Assembly (NCBI GenBank): GCA_964583765.1 | Contig: CAZOWW010000082.1 | Coordinates: forward strand, 1 to 27,441 | Direction: 5' to 3' | DNA: 27,441 nt | Origin: CAZOWW01 sp964583765 | GTDB taxonomy: Bacteria > Actinomycetota > Actinomycetes > Actinomycetales > Kineosporiaceae | In this document: one piece after another, positions 8,734 to 16,040 of the stretch | How positions within the stretch are numbered: the first letter of the stretch is position 1 | Layout: each line of letters opens with the position of its first letter | Translations under genes and position numbers: made by a program | The notes under the pieces: model-generated | Database searches by the model: none | Told to the model about the DNA's origin: nothing | What the model saw: only the letters and a program-made list of their open reading frames with translations

Positions 8734-8828
8734 GCGACCAGGTCCGGCAAGTCCGTGCGGCCGGTGATCACCCGGACCTGCCTCGTTCACGACGACCCGA
8801 TGTCACCACCACCCCGGAGGGAGAAGCC

Positions 8829-9245
8829 ATGAAGATCGCGGTCGCCCGCTACCGCGACCATCTCGACAACGCGCACTTCGGGTACGCGGATCACTTCGAG
8901 ATCTTCGAGGTCGCCCAGGAGGTCGCGCGGTCCGCGCAGGGCAGCGCCCCCGTGGCGGTGCTCGTCGAGTCCCGGACCAACACCCCGCACTGCGGTGACG
9001 ACGGCGGCGACCAGGACCTGCTGGGTTCCGCCGCCGGCGTGGTCGGTGACTGCGCGGCCGTGGTCGCTCGCAAGATCGGTCCCTGTGCCCGGGACGCCCT
9101 GCTCGGCCGGAACATCATCGCCGTGGAGCACGAGGGTCCCGGACTCGCCGGCGCCGAGGACTACCTGCGTGCGATCGCCGACTACCTGGCCGGTGACGAG
9201 GAACCCGGGCGGGTTCCGGCCCCGGTCCCCGGCGCGCCCCACTGA
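8829..9245 (+). CDS. NifX/NifB-C-terminal-like iron-(molybdenum) cluster-binding protein
   Basis: A 138-aa protein of the dinitrogenase iron-molybdenum cofactor biosynthesis family, which binds FeMo-co precursors such as NifB-co and passes them on. It begins MKIAVAR and has the family HFG at residues 16-18, the F-x-IFEV strand, then PHCGDD, VGDCAAVVARKIGPCARD and a GRNIIAVEHE strand; the three cysteines follow the pattern of the NifX-like domain at the C-terminus of many NifB proteins. Since the NifB-like protein two genes downstream lacks that domain, this gene probably supplies it in trans. ATG 8829 has GGAGG at 8816-8820; an in-frame upstream extension lacks homology and was rejected. It is the first gene of the nitrogenase-like operon, 131 bp ahead of the NifH-like gene. 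Confidence 0.85.
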   Translation: MKIAVARYRDHLDNAHFGYADHFEIFEVAQEVARSAQGSAPVAVLVESRTNTPHCGDDGGDQDLLGSAAGVVGDCAAVVARKIGPCARDALLGRNIIAVEHEGPGLAGAEDYLRAIADYLAGDEEPGRVPAPVPGAPH

Positions 9246-9376
9246 CCCTCTCCGATCGTCGGCCCGCCCCGCCGTCCTCCGGCGGCACGACCCCAGACCC
9301 GGTACGCCTTGCTTCGCGCGAGCGTGCCACCCCACCACCACGTCCGGTACCACGTCCAGCCGAAGGAGCGCTCGCG

Positions 9377-10225
9377 GTGAGCACGAAGGTCAAGCAGATC
9401 GCCATCTACGGGAAGGGCGGGATCGGCAAGTCCACCACGACCTCCAACATCAGCGCCGCGCTCGCCGAGGGTGGACTTCGGGTGATGCAGATCGGCTGCG
9501 ACCCGAAGAGCGACTCCACGAACACGTTGCGGGGCGGAACCTACATCCCCACGATCCTGGACGTGCTCCGCGAGAAGCGCACGATCACGCCTGAGGAGAT
9601 CATCTTCGAGGGCTACCGGGGCGTGTTCTGCGTCGAGGCGGGTGGCCCGACCCCGGGGGTGGGCTGCGCGGGCCGCGGCATCATTGCCGCCGTCCAACTG
9701 CTCAAGCAGCTCAAGGTCTTCGACCTGCTCGAGGTAGATGTCGTCATCTACGACGTCCTCGGGGACGTCGTCTGCGGCGGGTTCGCGGTCCCGGTGCGGG
9801 AGGGCATCGCCGAGCACGTGTTCACGGTCTCGTCCTCGGACTTCATGGCCGTCTACGCGGCGAACAACCTCTTCCGCGGCATCCAGAAGTACTCGAAGTC
9901 CGGCGGCGCCCTGCTTGGCGGCGTGATCGCGAACTCGATCAACACCGACTACTCCCGGGACATCGTCGACGACTTCGTGACCCGGACCAAGACCCAGGTG
10001 ATGGCGTACGTGCCACGGTCGATCACCGTCGCCGAGAGCGAACTGCAGGGCAAGACGACCATCGAGGCGGCCCCCGAGAGCGAGCAGGCGGACATCTACC
10101 GCGCTCTCGCGGAGAGGATCAGGAACCACACCGAGTCCACCACACCCTCGCCCCTGAACGACGTGGAGCTGCGGGACTGGGCCGCCGGCTGGGCCAGTCA
10201 GCTGCGCGTCCTCGCGGCGTCGTGA
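9377..10225 (+). CDS. marH: Nitrogenase reductase-like Fe protein (NifH/MarH-like)
   Basis: ATP-dependent electron donor to the D/K catalytic protein, expected to be a homodimer bridged by one [4Fe-4S] cluster. The 282-aa length and sequence are close to NifH: P-loop YGKGGIGKSTTTSN near residues 11-24, GCDPKSDST (switch region), cluster ligands C97 in GVGCAGRG and C133 in VVCGGF. These match the positions of Cys97 and Cys132 of Azotobacter NifH, and the arginine after C97 (the ADP-ribosylation site in NifH) is kept. GTG 9377 is preceded by AAGGAG at 9363-9368. The stop overlaps the NifB-like start (GTGA). By neighbours it is assigned to the methylthio-alkane reductase-type clade rather than to nitrogen fixation, BchL or CfbC; the symbol is provisional. 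Confidence 0.88.
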   Translation: MSTKVKQIAIYGKGGIGKSTTTSNISAALAEGGLRVMQIGCDPKSDSTNTLRGGTYIPTILDVLREKRTITPEEIIFEGYRGVFCVEAGGPTPGVGCAGRGIIAAVQLLKQLKVFDLLEVDVVIYDVLGDVVCGGFAVPVREGIAEHVFTVSSSDFMAVYAANNLFRGIQKYSKSGGALLGGVIANSINTDYSRDIVDDFVTRTKTQVMAYVPRSITVAESELQGKTTIEAAPESEQADIYRALAERIRNHTESTTPSPLNDVELRDWAAGWASQLRVLAAS

Positions 10226-11352
10226 GCGCTGCGTCCGTGGGCGCGGCCGACTCCGTGGCGTCCGCGGCCGGGGACGGGAACCCGGCGGCACCGGCCGGAT
10301 CAGCGGAGACCGCGTCCCGGCACCCGTGCTACAGCACGGACGCCAACACCCGGTTCGGCCGCATCCACGTGCCGGTGGCACCGCGGTGCACCGTGCAGTG
10401 CAACTACTGCACCCGGGAGTTCGCCTGCCCGAACGAGAACCGTCCCGGGGTGACGACCCGGGTCATCGGCGCGGACGAGGCCATGGAGACGATCCGGGCC
10501 GCGGTGCGGGCGGAGCCACGGCTGACCGTGCTCGGGGTCGCCGGACCCGGGGACGCCCTCGCGAACAGCGGCACCTTCACCATGTTCGAGCGGGCCCAGG
10601 AGGAGTTCCCCCAGCTCACGCGATGCGTCTCGACGAACGGGTTGCTGCTGCCCGATCGGCTGGACGACCTCGTGCGGGTCGGCGTGACCGCGCTGACCAT
10701 CACGATCAACGCGGTGGACCCGGATGTGGGAGAACAGATCTACTCCCACATCCGCTACCGCCGGGTCACCTACCGGGGCCGCGAGGCGTTCACCGTGCTC
10801 TCCCGCAACCAGCTGGAGGGCCTGCGCCAGGCCGCCCGCCGGGGGATGACGGTGAAGGTGAACTCGGTGCTGATCCCCGGCGTGAACGACGAGCACCTCG
10901 TGGACGTCGCCCGCCTGGTGAAGGCCCTCGGGGCGTACGTGCACAACATCATCCCGATGATCCCGCTGGCCAGGTTCGCGCACCTGAGCGAGCCGACCCC
11001 GCAGGAGGTGACCCGGGTGCGCGAGGCCTGCGCCCAGGTGCTCACCCAGTTCGACGGGTGCCAGCGCTGCCGGGCCGACGCGATCGGGATCCCCGGCAAG
11101 GAGGGCTGCACCATCACCACCATCACGGGCATCGGCCGCCGGCGGTGGCCGAGAACCTCCGCGGCCGCAACCGAGCAGGCACCACCCGCCGCCCGCACCG
11201 CGGTCGCCCCCCGCAGTGCTCAGCCCAGCATCGTGCTGCCCGGGACCCCTGCCCGGCTGCACTTCCCGGCCCGGGTCGCGGCGTCCCCCGCGGCCGATGC
11301 CCCGCCCGTCCTCTCCCCGCGCGACGACCTCGAACAGGAGCCAGTGTCATGA
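10222..11352 (+). CDS. marB: NifB-like radical SAM protein (MarB-like cofactor maturase)
   Basis: Predicted radical SAM enzyme that fuses two [4Fe-4S] clusters with a SAM-derived carbon to give an 8Fe cluster (NifB-co) for the D subunit. The start of the conserved region, HPCYSTDANTRFGRIHVPVA, is a NifB hallmark. The radical SAM motif is C56-x3-C60-x2-C63 (CTVQCNYC), followed by PNENRPGV, and the NifB-type CxxC with CRADAIG is at C280-C283. The protein is 376 aa and ends in a ~75-residue Ala/Pro-rich tail; it lacks the NifX-like domain, which is encoded separately at 8829. It overlaps the NifH-like gene by 4 bp (GTGA) and the NifD-like gene by 4 bp (ATGA). The first ~33 residues are low-complexity, so a slightly later start is possible. 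Confidence 0.88.
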   Translation: MSAASVGAADSVASAAGDGNPAAPAGSAETASRHPCYSTDANTRFGRIHVPVAPRCTVQCNYCTREFACPNENRPGVTTRVIGADEAMETIRAAVRAEPRLTVLGVAGPGDALANSGTFTMFERAQEEFPQLTRCVSTNGLLLPDRLDDLVRVGVTALTITINAVDPDVGEQIYSHIRYRRVTYRGREAFTVLSRNQLEGLRQAARRGMTVKVNSVLIPGVNDEHLVDVARLVKALGAYVHNIIPMIPLARFAHLSEPTPQEVTRVREACAQVLTQFDGCQRCRADAIGIPGKEGCTITTITGIGRRRWPRTSAAATEQAPPAARTAVAPRSAQPSIVLPGTPARLHFPARVAASPAADAPPVLSPRDDLEQEPVS

Positions 11353-13055
11353 CGATCCACTTCCCCCGGGACGCGCGGGTCGGCGGGGACGACGAGCTGC
11401 CCGTCGTCCGCCCGCTCGCCGCCCTGCGCGACCTCGACGCGGTCGAGTTCGGCGGCCTCCTCGACGACGAGGGCCCGGCCCTGCCCGGCGCCGGCGCCCT
11501 GGACGAGAACGAGAGCGGGGTACGGGAGGCCCGCCTCGGCTCGATCACCGGTTTCTCCGGCAGGCTCAGCGATCTCAACCGCCAGGCCTGTGACGGCGGC
11601 CCGCGGGACCGTGACCGGTGCTTCAGCCAGGCCAGCATGTGCAACGCCGGCTGCGCCCTGGGCCTGACCAGCTTCATCGTGGACGCCGCGATCGTGCACC
11701 ACGGTCCGGTGGGCTGTGCGGTCACGGCCATGGGCACCGCGAACAGCAAGGACCAGCTCGCCGGTCGGCTCGGTCTGGACAACTCGCACTCGGGGTACGT
11801 GAGCACCGACATGGGGGAGTCCGACACCGTGTTCGGGTCCACGGAGACCCTCGGCGAGGTGATCCGCGAGACGCACCGCCGGTACCAGCCCCAGGCCCTG
11901 TTCATCGGCGCGTCCTGCGTGAGCGGCGTCATCGGCGAGGACCTTGAGGGGGTCTCCCGGGAGCTGTCCGACGAGCTGGGCGTGCCGGTGGCGCCGATCC
12001 ACTGCGAGGGCTTCCGCACCAAGATCTGGGCGTCGGGGTTCGACGCCGCCTTCCACGCGATCCTCACCCACATCGTCAAGCCGCCGCAGACGAAGCGTCC
12101 CGTCGTCAATGTGATCAACTTCTTCGGCGGAGCCCGCAAGGAGATCACCGAGCTCTTCGCCCGCTTCGGCGTGGAGCCGCTCTTCCTGATCACGAACACC
12201 AGCATCGAGCAGCTGTCCCGGCTCTCCGAGTCGGTCGCCACCGTGAGCACCTGCGGCACGCTGGGCACCTACCTGGGCACCGGTCTGCAGCAGCGCTACG
12301 GCGTGCCCTACGTGCGCTCGCTCCAGCCGCACGGCATCGCCGGATTCGAGGACTGGCTGCGTCAACTCGGTGAGGTGCTCGGCAAGTCCGCGGAGGTGGA
12401 GGAGTACCTCCTCGAGCAGCGGGAGAAGTACCTGCCCCGGATCCTGGAGGTGAAGGAGAAGCTCAGCGGCCTGCGGGCGGTCGTCGGCATGGGCCCCGGA
12501 TTCAACTTCAACACCACCCGGGCCCTGCAGGAACTCGGTATCCGGATCGAGCACGCCGCGCTGTGGCACTTCGACAAGCAGTACGACGACGGGAAGCCGC
12601 CGGCCTCCTTCGAGTACCTGGTGCAGAACTCGCCGCAGGACTACAGCCTCTCGGTGAGCGATCTGCAGAACCACGAGCTCGTGAACGTGCTCACCCACGT
12701 GCGCCCCGACGTCTACTTCTCGCGTCACCCCAGCTCCACGGTGTGGGCGATGAAGCTGGGCATTCCAGCGCTGTGCGTGGTCGACGAGTACGCGATCTTC
12801 GGCTATCGCGGGCTGCTCGAGTTCGGCTACTCCGTGCTCGACATCGTCACCAACCGCAGCTTCACCGACAACCTCTCCCGTCGGGTGAAGCTGCCCTACA
12901 CCGACTGGTGGTACGCCCAGCAGTACCACCACTTCCTGGACGGCAATCCCGGTTCCGCGTCCGGTGGCGACCCGGGTGCGGACCCCGGACAGGACCCCGA
13001 CCACGCGACGGCACTCGGCCGGCGTATCGAGAAGGAGGAGACGGCCGGTGTCTGA
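11349..13055 (+). CDS. marD: Nitrogenase-like alpha subunit (NifD/MarD-like)
   Basis: Catalytic alpha subunit of a nitrogenase-like D2K2 reductase, 568 aa. P-cluster-type ligands are visible: a cysteine pair C98/C102 (MCNAGCALG), C123 in HHGPVGC and C190 in ASCVSGVIGEDL. C302 in STCGTLGTYLG is followed fifteen residues later by YGVPY, the same spacing as active-site Cys275 to YGIPW in NifD, so an active-site 8Fe cluster is likely. The region of NifD His442 reads VVDEYAIFGYRG with no histidine at the aligned place. A ~85-residue acidic N-terminal extension and a Gly/Asp/Pro-rich C-terminal tail are additional. It overlaps the NifB-like gene (ATGA) and the NifK-like gene (8 bp). Proposed role: C-S bond reduction of small thioethers to methanethiol. 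Confidence 0.87.
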   Translation: MTIHFPRDARVGGDDELPVVRPLAALRDLDAVEFGGLLDDEGPALPGAGALDENESGVREARLGSITGFSGRLSDLNRQACDGGPRDRDRCFSQASMCNAGCALGLTSFIVDAAIVHHGPVGCAVTAMGTANSKDQLAGRLGLDNSHSGYVSTDMGESDTVFGSTETLGEVIRETHRRYQPQALFIGASCVSGVIGEDLEGVSRELSDELGVPVAPIHCEGFRTKIWASGFDAAFHAILTHIVKPPQTKRPVVNVINFFGGARKEITELFARFGVEPLFLITNTSIEQLSRLSESVATVSTCGTLGTYLGTGLQQRYGVPYVRSLQPHGIAGFEDWLRQLGEVLGKSAEVEEYLLEQREKYLPRILEVKEKLSGLRAVVGMGPGFNFNTTRALQELGIRIEHAALWHFDKQYDDGKPPASFEYLVQNSPQDYSLSVSDLQNHELVNVLTHVRPDVYFSRHPSSTVWAMKLGIPALCVVDEYAIFGYRGLLEFGYSVLDIVTNRSFTDNLSRRVKLPYTDWWYAQQYHHFLDGNPGSASGGDPGADPGQDPDHATALGRRIEKEETAGV

Positions 13056-14364
13056 CATCCTCGACCAGCCGCGGTACGTGTGCGCCCTGGGCGCGATGCA
13101 GACGGTGCAGGGCATCTTCCGCGGCGTGCCGATCCTGCACGCGGGCCCGGGCTGCGCCCAGAAGCTCGCCGGCGGCCTCGCCGGCACCAGCGGGGACTCC
13201 GGGTACATCGCCCCCCAGATCTACCCGTGCACCAACGTCTCCGAGGCCGAGACCATCTTCGGCGGCGAGAACAAGCTCCGGGACACCATCCTCAACTCCC
13301 TCCGGGTCCTGGACGCCGACCTGTTCGTGGTCCTGTCCGGCTGCACCCCCGAGATCGTGGGGGACGACCTGGCCACGGTGGTCGACGGACTGCCGGCCCT
13401 GGACAAGCCCGTGCTGCACGTGGAGACCGCGGGCTTCAAGGGCAACAACCTCGAGGGCCACGAGTGGGTCGTCGACGCGATCATCGATCAGTACCTGGCG
13501 AGACGGCCCGTGCCCGAGCGCGTGCCCGGACTCGTGAACATCTGGGGCCCGATCCCGTCCTACGACCCCTTCTGGATCGGCAACATCCGCGAGCTCGAGT
13601 CCCTCGTCCGGGAACTCGGGCTGACCCCGAACTCGATCTTCGGTGAGCAGCGCGGGATCGAGAACCTGGACCGGGTTCCGGCCGCGGAGTTCAACCTCCT
13701 GGTCTCGCCCTGGGTGGGGCTGCGCAACATGAGATCGCTGGAGGAACACTTCGGCACGCCGTTCCTGCACTATCCGGCGCTGCCGATCGGCGCCTTCGAG
13801 AGCACACGCTTCCTGCGCACGGTCGGGGCCCGGGCGAACGTCGACCCGCAGGTCGTCGAGGCCGTGGTCGAACGGCACGAGCGCGAGTACTACCACCACA
13901 TCGAACGCACCTCGGACGTGTTCCTGGAGAACCGGACCATGTCCCGGCGGTTCACCACGGTGACCACGGCGACCGACGCCCTGAGCCTGTCCCGGTTCCT
14001 GGTGAACGACTTCGGCCTGGTGCCGGGCACTCAGTTCATCACCGACGGCACCCCCGAGGAGCACCGGGAGGCGGTGGCCGGCTACTTCCGCGACTTCCAG
14101 TACGGGATCGAGGCGGACGTCGTCTTCTCCACGGACGGGTTCCGCATCCACGAGCAGATCGCGCAGACCGACTTCTTCGGGCCGCCCCTGATCATCGGAA
14201 GCATCTTCGAGAAGAAGCTCGCCGAACGCCTCGACGGGAACTTCCTGGCGGTCTCCGCGCCCCTCAAGGAACGCCTCGTGATGAGCAGTTCCTATGTCGG
14301 CTACCGGGGCGGGCTGGCCCTGCTCGAGGACCTCTACTCGTACGTCCTGAAGAAGTTCAACTGA
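13048..14364 (+). CDS. marK: Nitrogenase-like beta subunit (NifK/MarK-like)
   Basis: Beta subunit partner of the NifD-like protein, 438 aa, shorter than NifK (~520 aa) because the N-terminal NifK extension is absent. P-cluster-type cysteines are C12 (YVCALGA), C36 (HAGPGC) and C99 (LSGCTPEIVGDD), the last being a close match to the Cys153 region of NifK (C-x-EVIGDDL). GTG 13048 has AAGGAGGAG at 13032-13040 and overlaps the end of the NifD-like gene by 8 bp; a longer in-frame reading frame starting at 12964 would overlap further and adds an Arg-rich segment without homology. The C-terminus LYSYVLKKFN closes the protein. It is followed after 74 bp by the sulfhydrylase gene. Confidence 0.86.
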   Translation: MSDILDQPRYVCALGAMQTVQGIFRGVPILHAGPGCAQKLAGGLAGTSGDSGYIAPQIYPCTNVSEAETIFGGENKLRDTILNSLRVLDADLFVVLSGCTPEIVGDDLATVVDGLPALDKPVLHVETAGFKGNNLEGHEWVVDAIIDQYLARRPVPERVPGLVNIWGPIPSYDPFWIGNIRELESLVRELGLTPNSIFGEQRGIENLDRVPAAEFNLLVSPWVGLRNMRSLEEHFGTPFLHYPALPIGAFESTRFLRTVGARANVDPQVVEAVVERHEREYYHHIERTSDVFLENRTMSRRFTTVTTATDALSLSRFLVNDFGLVPGTQFITDGTPEEHREAVAGYFRDFQYGIEADVVFSTDGFRIHEQIAQTDFFGPPLIIGSIFEKKLAERLDGNFLAVSAPLKERLVMSSSYVGYRGGLALLEDLYSYVLKKFN

Positions 14365-14438
14365 CGGCACCGACACGACCAGCAGCCAGAGCGGCCGCCG
14401 ACCAGGGATGCGGCCGACGACAGAGGGGAACGACGATC

Positions 14439-15737
14439 ATGGGCACGGCGGGTTTCGACACCCTGAAGGTCCGGGCGGGACACAATCCGGCCGAGCACAA
14501 CGGCTCCGTACAGGTACCGATCTACCAGACCACCTCGTACGACCTCGGCGACACCGCCCGGGCCGGTCGGCTGCTCGCCTTCGAGGAACTCGGCTACGTC
14601 TACACCCGGATCGGCAACCCGACGGTGGCCGCCCTCGAGCAGCGGGTGGCGGCCCTGGACGGCGCCACCGGCGCGGTCGGGGTCGGCTCCGGCATGGCCG
14701 CGGTCTCCTACGCGCTGCTGAACGCCGCCGAGGGCGGCGGCCGGATCCTGACCACGCGCAATCTCTACGGCGGCACCACCGACGCCTTCACGAAGATCTA
14801 CCCCCGCTTCGGCATCGGGGTCGACTACGCCCGGGACGTGGACGATCCCGACTCCTTCGCCCGGGCACTGCGGCCGGACACGAAGGCCATCTTCGTCGAG
14901 ACGATCACCAACCCGAACTCCGTGGTGGCGGATGTCGCGGCCCTGGCCGAGATCGCGCACGGCCACGGCATCCCGCTGATCGTGGACAACACCTTCGCCA
15001 CGCCGTACCTGCAGCGGCCCATCGAGCACGGGGCCGACGTCGTCGTCTACTCGGTCACCAAGGGCCTGTCCGGACACGGCGGGGTGATCGCCGGGCTGAT
15101 CCTGGAGAGCGGTCGCTTCGACTGGGGCAACGGGAAGTTCCCGCACTTCACCGAGCCCGCCTGGACCCTGCGGGACTCCGCGCAGAACCCGCGCAGCGTC
15201 CTGGACATCACCACCGAGTTCCCCTTCACCCTGCGGGTGCGCCTGAACCACCTGGCCTACCTGGGTGCGACCCTCGGCCCGCAGGACGCCTACGTGGCCC
15301 TGCTCGGGGTGGAGACGCTCTCGGAACGCGTGCGCAAGCAGGTGGACTCCACCGTGCAACTGGTGCGGTACCTCGAAGGCCACGAGAAGGTGGCCTGGGT
15401 CAAGCACCCGTCGGCGACCGGGTCGCCGTCCGCGGAGCTGGCGAAGAAGTACCTGCCGAACGGCGGCGGCACCGTGCTCTCGTTCGGGATCCACGGCGGC
15501 GAGGAGCAGGTCAACGCCCTGATCGACAGCACCACGCTGTTCAGCTACCAGGCCAACGTCGGGGACGCGCGCTCGCTCATCATCAACTCGAACAAGACCA
15601 CGCACGGTGAGCTCCGCCCCGAGGAGCAGGACCTCGCCGGGATCCTGCCCGGCACCATCCGGTTGTCCGTCGGGCTGGAGGACCCCCAGGACCTGATCGC
15701 TGACCTCGACCAGGCCATCGGGAAGGCCTTCGGCTGA
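14439..15737 (+). CDS. metY: O-acetylhomoserine sulfhydrylase (MetY type), first copy
   Basis: PLP enzyme of the Cys/Met metabolism family, 432 aa, which adds sulfide or methanethiol to O-acetyl-L-homoserine to give homocysteine or methionine. Visible motifs: VPIYQTTSY, YTRIGNPT, the GVGSGMAA turn, LYGGT, the PLP-contacting DNTFATPYLQRP and the internal-aldimine lysine K208 in YSVTKGLSGHG. ATG 14439 has AGAGGGGAA at 14422-14430. It is the last gene of the nitrogenase-like operon, 74 bp after the NifK-like gene. That position is what the Mar pathway predicts, with methanethiol released by the reductase fixed directly into methionine. A second, clearly different paralogue lies at 19291. Confidence 0.92.
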   Translation: MGTAGFDTLKVRAGHNPAEHNGSVQVPIYQTTSYDLGDTARAGRLLAFEELGYVYTRIGNPTVAALEQRVAALDGATGAVGVGSGMAAVSYALLNAAEGGGRILTTRNLYGGTTDAFTKIYPRFGIGVDYARDVDDPDSFARALRPDTKAIFVETITNPNSVVADVAALAEIAHGHGIPLIVDNTFATPYLQRPIEHGADVVVYSVTKGLSGHGGVIAGLILESGRFDWGNGKFPHFTEPAWTLRDSAQNPRSVLDITTEFPFTLRVRLNHLAYLGATLGPQDAYVALLGVETLSERVRKQVDSTVQLVRYLEGHEKVAWVKHPSATGSPSAELAKKYLPNGGGTVLSFGIHGGEEQVNALIDSTTLFSYQANVGDARSLIINSNKTTHGELRPEEQDLAGILPGTIRLSVGLEDPQDLIADLDQAIGKAFG

Positions 15738-16040
15738 GTCGGACCCCCTGAGAGCCTGCCCCGTCGCGAAGGCGGGAGCGGGGGCGGCGAGCCGGAGTGG
15801 TGGGCGGCCGGCCGCCCTTGGCCGTTCGCGTGATCCGTCGGCCGGGAGGACCTGGGTCGACGGAGCGGGTAGGGAAAGGGCCGGGGCGGCCGCGCTGCAG
15901 GACGCGGCCGCCCCGGTCGTCCGTCCCCGGGCGGGGCCGAGGGAGTGTGCTTCGGGCGCAGCGTGCTTCTGGGGTCTGTGTGTCGGGGGACTGTGTGTGT
16001 CAGGGAACGGGGTGTGTCGGGGGAGCGGCGGGGCAGTACC
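15738..16040. other. Convergent intergenic region with GT-rich repeats
   Basis: Lies between the end of the rightward metY gene and the end of the leftward SDR gene. It holds the terminator at 15881-15916 and, at 15975-16024, three irregular copies of GTGTGTC followed by a G-rich run. No gene is seen. Confidence 0.6.
15881..15916. terminator. Bidirectional hairpin terminator
   Basis: CCGGGGCGGCCGCG (15881-15894) pairs perfectly with CGCGGCCGCCCCGG (15903-15916) around an 8-nt loop. It sits between two convergent genes and can stop transcription from both sides. Confidence 0.75.

Larger units (their letters stand above)
8125..8828. other. Long intergenic leader before the nitrogenase-like operon
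   Basis: About 700 bp without a credible gene. It contains an AT-rich island at 8206-8245 with GACATA at 8215 and 8228 and the decamer ATAGTCTTGA, a GACATGTC palindrome at 8269-8276, three 16-bp iterons at 8686-8733, and an inverted repeat CAGGTCCGG (8739-8747)/CCGGACCTG (8772-8780). CGGACCTGGCC also occurs twice (8615-8625 and 8679-8689). The amount of structure suggests a regulated promoter and leader. Confidence 0.55.

Noticed and set aside
8739..8780. Terminator or riboswitch formed by CAGGTCCGG/CCGGACCTG
   Set aside because: The 9-bp arms are separated by 24 nt and lie just before the Shine-Dalgarno; too weak to call as a terminator, and no riboswitch core was recognised.
8487..8828. 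In-frame N-terminal extension of the NifX-like gene
   Set aside because: The extra sequence has no homology and includes the iterons; ATG 8829 has a good GGAGG and matches the family start.
11220..13208. Long minus-strand open frame opposite the NifD-like gene
   Set aside because: An antisense by-product of high-GC coding DNA; the + strand has all nitrogenase-like motifs.
8829..14364. A true nitrogen-fixing nif cluster
   Set aside because: No nifE, nifN, nifV, nifS/U or nif regulator is present, the NifD His442 region is changed, NifK lacks its N-terminal extension, and sulfur genes surround the operon.
9377..14364. Protochlorophyllide/chlorophyllide reductase (BchLNB/BchXYZ) or the F430 enzyme CfbCD
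   Set aside because: Those systems do not come with a NifB-like maturase and a NifX-like carrier, and no pigment or tetrapyrrole gene is nearby.
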